This document shows positions 1 to 4,211 of a stretch of DNA of 5,667 bases, piece after piece. The number at the start of each line of letters is the position of its first letter. Within the stretch, counting starts at the first letter, position 1. A model generated the notes under the pieces. The model worked only from the letters and a program-made list of their open reading frames with translations. It was not told the DNA's origin and did not search any database. Origin of the DNA: Deltaproteobacteria bacterium (GTDB taxonomy: Bacteria; Desulfobacterota; Desulfobulbia; Desulfobulbales; VMSU01); assembly GCA_021789795.1 (NCBI GenBank), contig JAJYJA010000155.1, positions 1-5,667 on the forward strand, written 5' to 3'. The translations under genes and the position numbers were made by a program.

Positions 1-44
1 TCCTGGCACTTCGGGCATCCCGGCCCCAACACCTTGATTTCCAT
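1..44 (-). CDS. Small thioredoxin-fold CPxC protein, N-terminal fragment
   Basis: Only the first 14 codons are inside the window; the gene continues past the left edge. The visible residues read MEIKVLGPGCPKCQ. A beta strand (EIKVLGPG) leading straight into a CPKC pair is the hallmark of the small (about 80 aa) thioredoxin-like 'redox-active disulfide protein 2' family. The start is well supported: an ATG at 42-44 preceded by the Shine-Dalgarno sequence AAAGGAGG at 51-58. It is the last visible gene of the minus-strand operon, 53 bases after the TrmO-like gene. Proteins of this family are often encoded beside ArsP/DUF318-type permeases and ArsR regulators, as here, so a thiol-exchange or metal-handling role for the permease is a reasonable inference. 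No biochemical function can be read from the fragment. Confidence 0.75.
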   Translation of the reverse strand, partial: MEIKVLGPGCPKCQ

Positions 45-97
45 TGCCGTTTCCTCCTTTTTTTATTGATAGACACCCGCCGACCAGCGGCCGCCGG

Positions 98-529
98 TCA
101 CCGGTCTCGCTGCCCAGCCCCGGGCTTGCCAACCGCTGACTTCAGATCCACAACCGGGGTGCCGTCGATCACATCTACGCCGGTGACCTCGATGAGGTTT
201 CCCTCCACCTTGGTTACCGTAAGCTCGGAGACGGCGATGGGGTTGGGCCGCATCGGGCTGCGGGTGGTGAACACCCCGCGCAGGCCCCGGCTGCGGTCGC
301 CCCGGGGATAGACCTTGAGCAGGTCGCGCCGCGCCTCGTGCAGCCAGAAGAGCGCCATCACGGTCTGGCCCGCCTGGAGCCCGCTCATGGCCTCCAGGTA
401 AGAGGGAAATATCTCCAGCGTCCCGGTGGCGTCCGATTCGCTGTAGTTCATCGGCGCCTCCCCCGGGGTCTTGATGCCGCAGTGCATCACCCCGATGGGG
501 GTGACGGCGATCGCCGCCTCTTGTTCCAT
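98..529 (-). CDS. trmO: TrmO/TsaA-like tRNA (t6A37) N6-methyltransferase
   Basis: A 143-residue protein of the TsaA/TrmO (UPF0066, YaeB) beta-barrel family. Characterised members use S-adenosylmethionine to methylate N6-threonylcarbamoyl-adenosine at tRNA position 37. Family signatures seen are the N-terminal PIG (residues 11-13), WLH (62-64), the long conserved stretch GVFTTRSPMRPNPI (85-98) and DVIDGTPVVDLK (119-130). It carries only the core domain and lacks the C-terminal extension of the longer E. coli protein. The ATG at 527-529 has GAGG at 536-539 as ribosome site and lies only 12 bases after the permease stop, so the two are very probably co-transcribed. Its presence inside a metal(loid) permease operon is not explained by a tRNA-modification role. 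The family assignment is strong. The substrate is inferred from family, and compact TsaA-domain proteins in such operons could have another methyl acceptor. Confidence 0.85.
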   Translation of the reverse strand: MEQEAAIAVTPIGVMHCGIKTPGEAPMNYSESDATGTLEIFPSYLEAMSGLQAGQTVMALFWLHEARRDLLKVYPRGDRSRGLRGVFTTRSPMRPNPIAVSELTVTKVEGNLIEVTGVDVIDGTPVVDLKSAVGKPGAGQRDR

Positions 530-541
530 GTCCCGCCTCGT

Positions 542-1633
542 TTAGAAAAGGAAGTTAAAGAGATAGCCCACCAGGATGATCCCCGCCGTCACCACCGCGA
601 TGAAGACCCCGATCAGCCGGGGCCGGAGCACCTTGCGCAGGATGACCATCTCCGGCATCGACAGGGCGATGACGCTCATCATGAAGGCCAGCACCGTGCC
701 CAGGGCCGCCCCCTTCTCCAGCAGGGCGTGCACCACCGGCACGATACCGGCGGCGTTGGAGTACATCGGCACCCCGATCACCACCGCCAGCGGCACGCTC
801 CACCAGGCGCCCCGGCCCATGATCGAGGCCAGGGCCCCGGTGGGCACATAGCCGTGGATGCCTGCCCCCACCGCGATGCCGGCCAGCACGTAGGGCCAGA
901 CCTTGGCCACGATCTCCCGCACCGCCTGCCCGCCCCGATCGAAACGATCCCCCCAGGAGAGCCGCTCCTCGGGCGGGGTGTCGCCAGTGGCCCGCAGTTC
1001 CCGCACCCAGGACTCGACATGTTCCTCCATATCCAACCGGCCGATCACCCAACCGGAGACGATGGCCACCGTAAGCCCGGTGCCCAGGTAGATGGCCGCC
1101 ACCTTCCAGCCCAGCATGCCGTAGAGCAGCACCAGGGCAATCTCGTTGACCATGGGGGCGGAGATCAGGAAGGAGAAGGTGACCCCGAGCGGCACCCCGG
1201 CGGTGACAAAGCCGATAAAGAGCGGCACCGCCGAGCAGGAGCAGAAGGGGGTGACGATCCCGAGCAGGGCGGCGAGCACGTTGCCCGCCGACTCCCGCTT
1301 CCCGGCCAGGATGGCCCTGGTTTTTTCCGGGGTGAAGAAGCTGCGGACAATCCCCACCCCGTAAACCACCAGGGTGAGCAGCATCAACACCTTGGGGGTC
1401 TCGAAGGTGAAAAACTCCACCGTCTGGCCCAGGTGGCTGCCCTTGGCCAGACCCAGCAACCCGTAGGTGAGAAACCGCGACCAGCCCTCAAGCTGCCGGT
1501 AGATCAGAAACCAGACGGCCAGGCCGGCCAGGCCAAAGACGATGCGCTTCCAGGGCGAGGGACAGCCCCGCTGGACTCCCGGTTCCGTCCGGCAGGCGCA
1601 ACAGGATGGGGTGAGATTGGGGATGGGCTCCAT
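542..1633 (-). CDS. ArsP/DUF318-family (PF03773) membrane permease
   Basis: A 363-residue polytopic inner-membrane protein. Hydrophobic segments lie near residues 31-46, 83-98, 117-158, 162-175, 178-198, 246-262, 277-300, 311-330 and 340-363. The loop with TPFCSCSAVPLFIGF (128-142), followed by SAPMVNEIALVLL (158-170) and GVPMYSNAAGIVP (287-299), is the signature of the PF03773 permeases. Characterised relatives export trivalent organoarsenicals (ArsP) or Cu/Zn (SO_0444 type). The N-terminus before the first membrane segment has a cysteine cluster CCxC (residues 11-14) plus Cys24, which could bind a soft metal or metalloid. The ATG at 1631-1633 has an ideal AAAAGGAGG at 1640-1648. The gene starts 19 bases after the ArsR-like gene ends and is followed 12 bases later by the TrmO-like gene. 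Control by the upstream ArsR-type repressor is inferred. The transported substrate cannot be fixed from sequence. Confidence 0.88.
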   Translation of the reverse strand: MEPIPNLTPSCCACRTEPGVQRGCPSPWKRIVFGLAGLAVWFLIYRQLEGWSRFLTYGLLGLAKGSHLGQTVEFFTFETPKVLMLLTLVVYGVGIVRSFFTPEKTRAILAGKRESAGNVLAALLGIVTPFCSCSAVPLFIGFVTAGVPLGVTFSFLISAPMVNEIALVLLYGMLGWKVAAIYLGTGLTVAIVSGWVIGRLDMEEHVESWVRELRATGDTPPEERLSWGDRFDRGGQAVREIVAKVWPYVLAGIAVGAGIHGYVPTGALASIMGRGAWWSVPLAVVIGVPMYSNAAGIVPVVHALLEKGAALGTVLAFMMSVIALSMPEMVILRKVLRPRLIGVFIAVVTAGIILVGYLFNFLF

Positions 1634-1652
1634 GACTTGCCTCCTTTTTATG

Positions 1653-2069
1653 TTATGCGTCCTTATGCCGGCTGGGGCCGCTAGGGATCCCCGGCTTGAT
1701 CTTGGGGGCAGGCCGGGGCTGGCAACGCCCGGAGATCTCGACCCGGTTGAGGCGAGCGGCCTGGCGCACGATGGTTTTTATCTCCCGATCGTCGTTCAAC
1801 CAGTCGCGCAGGACGGCCTGAAGATGCCGGGCATAAATGGACTCGCTGCCGTCGCTCAGCCGGTAGTTGACCCACTGCCCCTCCTTGCGACTCTCCACCA
1901 GCCCCGCCTCCTCCAGCACCTTGAGCTGCTTCGACACCGAAGGCTGGGCCAGCTTGAGCGCCGCCTGCAACTCGCAGACGCACATCTCGCGATTTTGCAG
2001 CAGCTTGACCATCGTGACCCGCGTCCGATCGGACAGGGCCTTCATCACCTTAAGATATAGCTTGAACAT
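1653..2069 (-). CDS. ArsR/SmtB-family metal(loid)-responsive repressor
   Basis: A 138-residue winged-helix DNA-binding regulator. The early ALSDRTRVTMVKLL helix (residues 11-24), the recognition helix SVSKQLKVLEEAGLV (44-58) and the wing SRKEGQWVNYRLS (60-72) are typical of ArsR. The metal box is EMCVCEL (28-34), giving Cys30 and Cys32 in the same helix position as Cys32 and Cys34 of E. coli ArsR. The third E. coli ligand position is Gln35 here. That points to arsenite/antimonite-type or another soft-metal sensing, while a further cysteine (Cys116) sits in a Pro/Lys-rich tail of about 25 residues. The ATG at 2067-2069 was chosen over the adjacent TTG at 2070-2072 because GGGAGG (2077-2082) is 7 bases from the ATG but only 4 from the TTG. 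It is the first gene of the operon and its promoter overlaps a candidate operator, so autorepression is likely. Confidence 0.9.
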   Translation of the reverse strand: MFKLYLKVMKALSDRTRVTMVKLLQNREMCVCELQAALKLAQPSVSKQLKVLEEAGLVESRKEGQWVNYRLSDGSESIYARHLQAVLRDWLNDDREIKTIVRQAARLNRVEISGRCQPRPAPKIKPGIPSGPSRHKDA

Positions 2070-2100
2070 CAAGCGGCCTCCCTAGAGTTAATTTGTCTAT

Positions 2101-2128
2101 GACAATATTCCCATATATGAATATAGTC
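2101..2128. promoter_or_regulatory. Candidate ArsR-type operator (inverted repeat)
   Basis: GACAATATTC (2101-2110) and GAATATAGTC (2119-2128) are inverted copies of each other with 9 of 10 positions matching and an 8-base spacer CCATATAT. The repeat runs from inside the -35 box through the -10 box of the operon promoter, where a bound repressor would exclude RNA polymerase. AT-rich imperfect dyads over the promoter are the normal operator type for ArsR/SmtB repressors. Binding by this particular protein is inferred from position. Confidence 0.65.
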
Positions 2129-2130
2129 AA
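2102..2130 (-). promoter_or_regulatory. Promoter of the ArsR-like/permease operon
   Basis: Read on the minus strand, a TTGACT -35 box (2125-2130) and a TATTGT -10 box (2102-2107) are separated by exactly 17 bases. This matches 5/6 and 4/6 of the sigma-70 consensus. Transcription should start near 2095, giving a leader of about 26 bases with GGGAGG before the ATG at 2069. The surrounding DNA is markedly AT-rich compared with the rest of the window. Confidence 0.75.
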
Positions 2131-2182
2131 GAAAAATTCGATCTCGCCCCTCCAAATCCCACCTCCTGCCGGGCGCGCCAAC

Positions 2183-2222
2183 AAAAAAACCCGTCCGACC
2201 ACTAGCGGCCAGGCGGGTTTTT
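2183..2222 (-). terminator. Intrinsic terminator downstream of tRNA-Ser
   Basis: Inverted arms AAAAACCCG (2185-2193) and CGGGTTTTT (2214-2222) flank an inner partly paired region (CC 2195-2196 with GG 2212-2213, CC 2199-2200 with GG 2207-2208). Read on the minus strand, the stem ends in a run of seven T. It sits 37 bases past the end of the tRNA gene and should stop its transcript before the arsR-like promoter. A five-T run on the plus strand means it could work in both directions, but no plus-strand gene precedes it. Confidence 0.8.
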
Positions 2223-2228
2223 CATCTA

Positions 2229-2245
2229 GGCGGCGCAACGCCGCC
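2229..2245. repeat. Short GC hairpin between tRNA and terminator
   Basis: GGCGGCG (2229-2235) and CGCCGCC (2239-2245) form a perfect 7-base-pair stem with a 3-base loop, 14 bases beyond the tRNA 3' end. In the tRNA precursor it would lie between the CCA end and the terminator hairpin. It may influence 3' trailer processing. It has no T run and is not itself a terminator. Confidence 0.5.
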
Positions 2246-2258
2246 CACCTAATCCAAA

Positions 2259-2353
2259 TGGCGGAGAGAGAGGGATTCGAACCCTCGGTAGAGCTTTTAG
2301 GCCCTACACTCGCTTAGCAGGCGAGCACCATCGGCCTACTCGGTCATCTCTCC
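2259..2353 (-). tRNA. tRNA-Ser (anticodon GCU), CCA encoded
   Basis: A complete 95-base class II tRNA. The acceptor stem GGAGAGA (5' end at 2353) pairs with TCTCTCC, followed by discriminator G and genomic CCA (2259-2261). The anticodon stem CTCGC/GCGAG closes the loop CTGCTAA, giving anticodon GCT (2316-2318) for AGC and AGU codons. The T arm is GAGGG-TTCGAAT-CCCTC. A long variable arm, with outer pairs GTAG/CTAC, is diagnostic for serine rather than another class. A37 and A38 follow the anticodon, so t6A37 is expected because it reads ANN codons. It is a single-tRNA transcription unit with its own promoter and terminator. Confidence 0.97.
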
Positions 2354-2366
2354 GATTAAGGGGTGA

Positions 2367-2395
2367 TTCATAGCATACCGGCTTGGGAGCGTCAA
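2367..2395 (-). promoter_or_regulatory. Promoter of tRNA-Ser(GCU)
   Basis: On the minus strand a TTGACG -35 box (2390-2395) and a TATGAA -10 box (2367-2372) are spaced by exactly 17 bases. The -10 ends 13 bases before the mature tRNA 5' end, leaving a start site near 2360 and a very short 5' leader. A CACCCC tract between the -10 box and the tRNA puts C-rich rather than AT-rich sequence at the start. The fit of spacing and position is good. Confidence 0.75.
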
Positions 2396-2471
2396 TAAAA
2401 AATGCGGTTTACCCTGAAAGCGCGGGCATCCAGCCCACGCCCCGCGCCCAGGACAAGACCCCACGCGTTAA

Positions 2472-2531
2472 GCAACTAGGGCCCCGGCCCGGCCTTGACG
2501 GGCCATCGCCGGCCCCGCGGGGCCGTGTTGC
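2472..2531. repeat. Nested GC-rich inverted-repeat element
   Basis: Outer arms GCAAC (2472-2476) and GTTGC (2527-2531) are followed inward by GGCCCCG (2480-2486) and CGGGGCC (2518-2524). Inside lies GGCCCG (2486-2491) with CGGGCC (2499-2504). The right side alone contains a perfect 16-base palindrome, CGGCCCCGCGGGGCCG (2510-2525). There is no T run on either side, so it does not look like a simple intrinsic terminator. Its right edge overlaps the -35 box of the carboxylase promoter. Function unknown; it could be a cruciform, a roadblock or a regulator site. Confidence 0.5.
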
Positions 2532-2556
2532 GCGGAAGAATTTTGTATGCTATATT
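2528..2556 (+). promoter_or_regulatory. Probable promoter of the carboxylase operon
   Basis: A weak -35 (TTGCGC, 2528-2533) lies 17 bases before a strong -10 (TATATT, 2551-2556) that is preceded by TGC, making an extended -10 element (TGnTATATT). Predicted transcription start is near 2563, which leaves a leader of about 130 bases before the GTG start codon. It is the best sigma-70-like signal between the tRNA and the gene, though other sigma factors cannot be excluded. Confidence 0.6.
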
Positions 2557-2580
2557 TCTGAAGTTTTGCGCTCAGGGCAG

Positions 2581-2659
2581 CCCGGAAAATTCCGGGTCAT
2601 CCAGAAATAACTAACCGTAATAGTTGAAATTATTTTCAAGGCCGCATCCCGCGCCTTGA
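2581..2659 (+). promoter_or_regulatory. Structured leader of the carboxylase mRNA
   Basis: Several inverted repeats lie in tandem: CCCGGA/TCCGGG with an AAAT loop (2581-2596), AACTA/TAGTT (2609-2613 and 2621-2625), TTGAAA/TTTCAA with a TTAT loop (2624-2639), and TCAAGGC/GCCTTGA (2636-2642 and 2653-2659). The last two share the bases TCAA at 2636-2639 and so cannot form together. No T run follows any of them, and the ribosome site (2685-2690) is about 25 bases beyond the last arm. This could be a regulatory leader or chance repeats; no known riboswitch class was recognised. Confidence 0.35.
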
Positions 2660-2694
2660 GCCGACTATCTAAAAAAGCAAGAGCGAGGTGGGCT

Positions 2695-4137
2695 GTGAAG
2701 GTAAAAATTCTAGTTGCCAACCGGGGGGAGATCGCCCTGCGGGTGATCCGGGCCATCCAGGAGTTGGGGCACACCGCGGTGGCGGTGTTCGAGACCCCGG
2801 ATAACGACGCCCTGCACATCCGGGCCGCCGACGAGGCGGTGTGGCTGGGCGATGGCCCGCGCTGCGACTACCTAAACATCGACAAGGTGATGGCGGCGGC
2901 CCGCAAGGTGGGGGCCACGGCCATCCATCCCGGTTACGGCTTCCTGGCCGAGAACCCCAAGTTCGCCAAGGCCTGCGAGGAGGCGGGGTTGACCTTTATT
3001 GGCCCCAAGAGCGAGGTGATCGAGCAGTTGGGCAACAAGGTCATCGCCCGCCAGATCATGGCCGAGGCCGGCATCCCCATGGTGCCGGGCACTCCCAATT
3101 TGTCTGCTGGCGAGGCAGGGGTGCGGGAGGCGGTGACCTTCGCCGACCGGGTCGGCTATCCGGTGATGCTCAAGGCCACCTCCGGCGGCGGCGGGCGGGG
3201 CATCCGCCGGATCGAGAACCAGGACGAGCTGATCGCCTCCATCCCGCTGGCCCGCTCCGAGGCCAAGGCCGCCTTCAACGACGACCGGGTATATCTGGAA
3301 AAGGTGGTGCTCAAACCCAAGCACGTCGAGGTGCAGATCGTGGCCGATAACTTCGGCAACGTGGTGCATCTGGGCACCCGCGACTGCTCCATCCAGCGCC
3401 GCAACCAGAAGTTGGTCGAGATCGCCCCCTCGATGATCAAGGATCAGGCGGTGCTGGACAAGATCTGCGAGACCGCGGTGCTGGCCGCCCGGGCCTCCAA
3501 GTACACCAACGCCGGCACCGTCGAGTTCCTGCTCGACAAGGACTTGAACTTCTACTTCATGGAGATCAACACCCGCATCCAGGTGGAGCACACCGTCTCC
3601 GAGATGATCACCGGCATCGACATCGTCCGCACCCAGATCAAGCTGGCCCTGGGCAAAAAGATGGTATTCTCCCAGGAAGACATCCGCCTGCGCGGCCACG
3701 CGGTCGAGATGCGGATCAACGCCGAGGACCCCTTAAACAACTTCATGCCCGAGGGCGGCAAGACGGTGTCGGTGTACCGCTCGCCGGGCGGCTACGGGGT
3801 ACGGCTGGACGGCTTCGTCTATCAGGGCTACAAGATCCCCGAGGTTTACGACTCCCTCTTGGTCAAGCTCACCGTGGCCGGCTATTCCTGGAACGAGACG
3901 GTGGATCGCCTGCGCCGCTGTCTGACCAACTTCGTGATCGCCGGGCCCAAGACCACCATCCCCTTCTACCTCAACCTGGTGGACGAGCCGGATTTCCGGA
4001 GCGGCGAGTTCGACACCTCCTACCTCGATACCCACCCCGAGCTGTTCACCTATAAGGACAAGAACTCCGAGGTGGATAAGCTGGCGGCGTTGATCGCCGA
4101 GATCCACTACCGCCAGGAGAATCCCTACGCCGTTTGA
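2695..4137 (+). CDS. pycA: Biotin carboxylase subunit (PycA/AccC type)
   Basis: A 480-residue ATP-grasp enzyme that carboxylates the biotin of a carrier protein using ATP and bicarbonate in the cytoplasm. It shows the N-terminal biotin carboxylase fold (ILVANRGEIALRVIRA, residues 5-20, and HPGYGFLAEN, 78-87). The ATP-grasp glycine loop SGGGGRGI (163-170) has Lys160 just before it. The catalytic region includes Lys239, Glu277, Glu290 and the motif NTRIQVEH (292-299). The C-terminal domain has HAVEMRINAED (335-345) with Arg340. All residues needed for catalysis appear present and the length is normal. The GTG at 2695 was chosen because GAGGTG (2685-2690) precedes it and family similarity begins there; an in-frame TTG at 2656 has no ribosome site. 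The tail (about 450-480) resembles stand-alone pyruvate carboxylase A subunits more than acetyl-CoA carboxylase AccC. The carboxyltransferase gene follows 74 bases downstream. Confidence 0.93.
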   Translation: MKVKILVANRGEIALRVIRAIQELGHTAVAVFETPDNDALHIRAADEAVWLGDGPRCDYLNIDKVMAAARKVGATAIHPGYGFLAENPKFAKACEEAGLTFIGPKSEVIEQLGNKVIARQIMAEAGIPMVPGTPNLSAGEAGVREAVTFADRVGYPVMLKATSGGGGRGIRRIENQDELIASIPLARSEAKAAFNDDRVYLEKVVLKPKHVEVQIVADNFGNVVHLGTRDCSIQRRNQKLVEIAPSMIKDQAVLDKICETAVLAARASKYTNAGTVEFLLDKDLNFYFMEINTRIQVEHTVSEMITGIDIVRTQIKLALGKKMVFSQEDIRLRGHAVEMRINAEDPLNNFMPEGGKTVSVYRSPGGYGVRLDGFVYQGYKIPEVYDSLLVKLTVAGYSWNETVDRLRRCLTNFVIAGPKTTIPFYLNLVDEPDFRSGEFDTSYLDTHPELFTYKDKNSEVDKLAALIAEIHYRQENPYAV

Positions 4138-4197
4138 GCCCCCGGCGTCTCGCATTGAACTTACGGCCCGCGCCCGACCGGGGAGCGGCCAACGCTT

Positions 4198-4203
4198 AAG
4201 GAG
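4198..4203 (+). promoter_or_regulatory. Ribosome binding site of the carboxyltransferase gene
   Basis: AAGGAG is placed 8 bases before the ATG at 4212. It fixes the start of the carboxyltransferase and shows that translation is initiated independently of the upstream biotin carboxylase, whose stop is 74 bases away. No promoter or terminator was recognised in that gap, so a shared transcript is assumed. Confidence 0.7.
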
Positions 4204-4211
4204 TGAACATC

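Larger units (their letters stand above)
2354..2694. other. Intergenic region between divergent tRNA-Ser and carboxylase units
   Basis: No credible gene is seen in these 341 bases. From left to right the region holds the minus-strand tRNA promoter, a GC-rich stretch with several inverted repeats (GCGCGGG at 2420-2426 with CCCGCGC at 2441-2447; a larger nested structure at 2472-2531), a plus-strand promoter at 2528-2556, and an AT-richer leader of about 130 bases with small hairpins ahead of the biotin carboxylase. The short open frame at 2383-2610 overlaps the tRNA promoter, has no ribosome site and codes for a low-complexity Pro/Arg-rich peptide, so it is not called. Confidence 0.7.

Noticed and set aside
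338..1684. Long plus-strand open frame (448 codons) opposite the permease and TrmO-like genes
   Set aside because: It is a shadow of GC-rich codons on the other strand: His/Gly/Pro/Asp-rich without any family motif or ribosome site, and it spans two well-supported minus-strand genes.
2093..2317. Plus-strand open frame ending in a peptide beginning MAEREGFEPS
   Set aside because: This peptide is the well-known false translation of the antisense strand of a tRNA-Ser 3' half. It overlaps the complete tRNA gene, its terminator and the arsR-like promoter.
2406..2412. GGTTTAC resembling half of a BirA (biotin repressor) operator
   Set aside because: No matching TTGTAAACC half lies at the expected distance, and it sits upstream of the tRNA promoter rather than near the carboxylase promoter.
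2383..2610. Small plus-strand open frame of 75 codons upstream of the biotin carboxylase
   Set aside because: It starts inside the tRNA promoter, has no ribosome site, encodes Pro/Arg-rich sequence and runs across the GC-rich repeats and the carboxylase promoter.
2656..2694. Upstream TTG start adding 13 residues to the biotin carboxylase
   Set aside because: There is no Shine-Dalgarno sequence before it, the added residues are not family-like, and the GTG at 2695 has GAGGTG at the right distance and begins exactly where family similarity starts.
2872..3699. Minus-strand open frame (275 codons) inside the biotin carboxylase
   Set aside because: It lies fully antisense to a gene with intact catalytic motifs; its composition (Gly/Leu/His/Asp-rich) is typical of a complementary-strand shadow.
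4138..4211. Possible terminator or promoter in the gap between the two carboxylase genes
   Set aside because: Only weak GC-rich complementarity (GGCC blocks) and no T run or convincing -35/-10 pair were found, so the two genes are treated as one operon.
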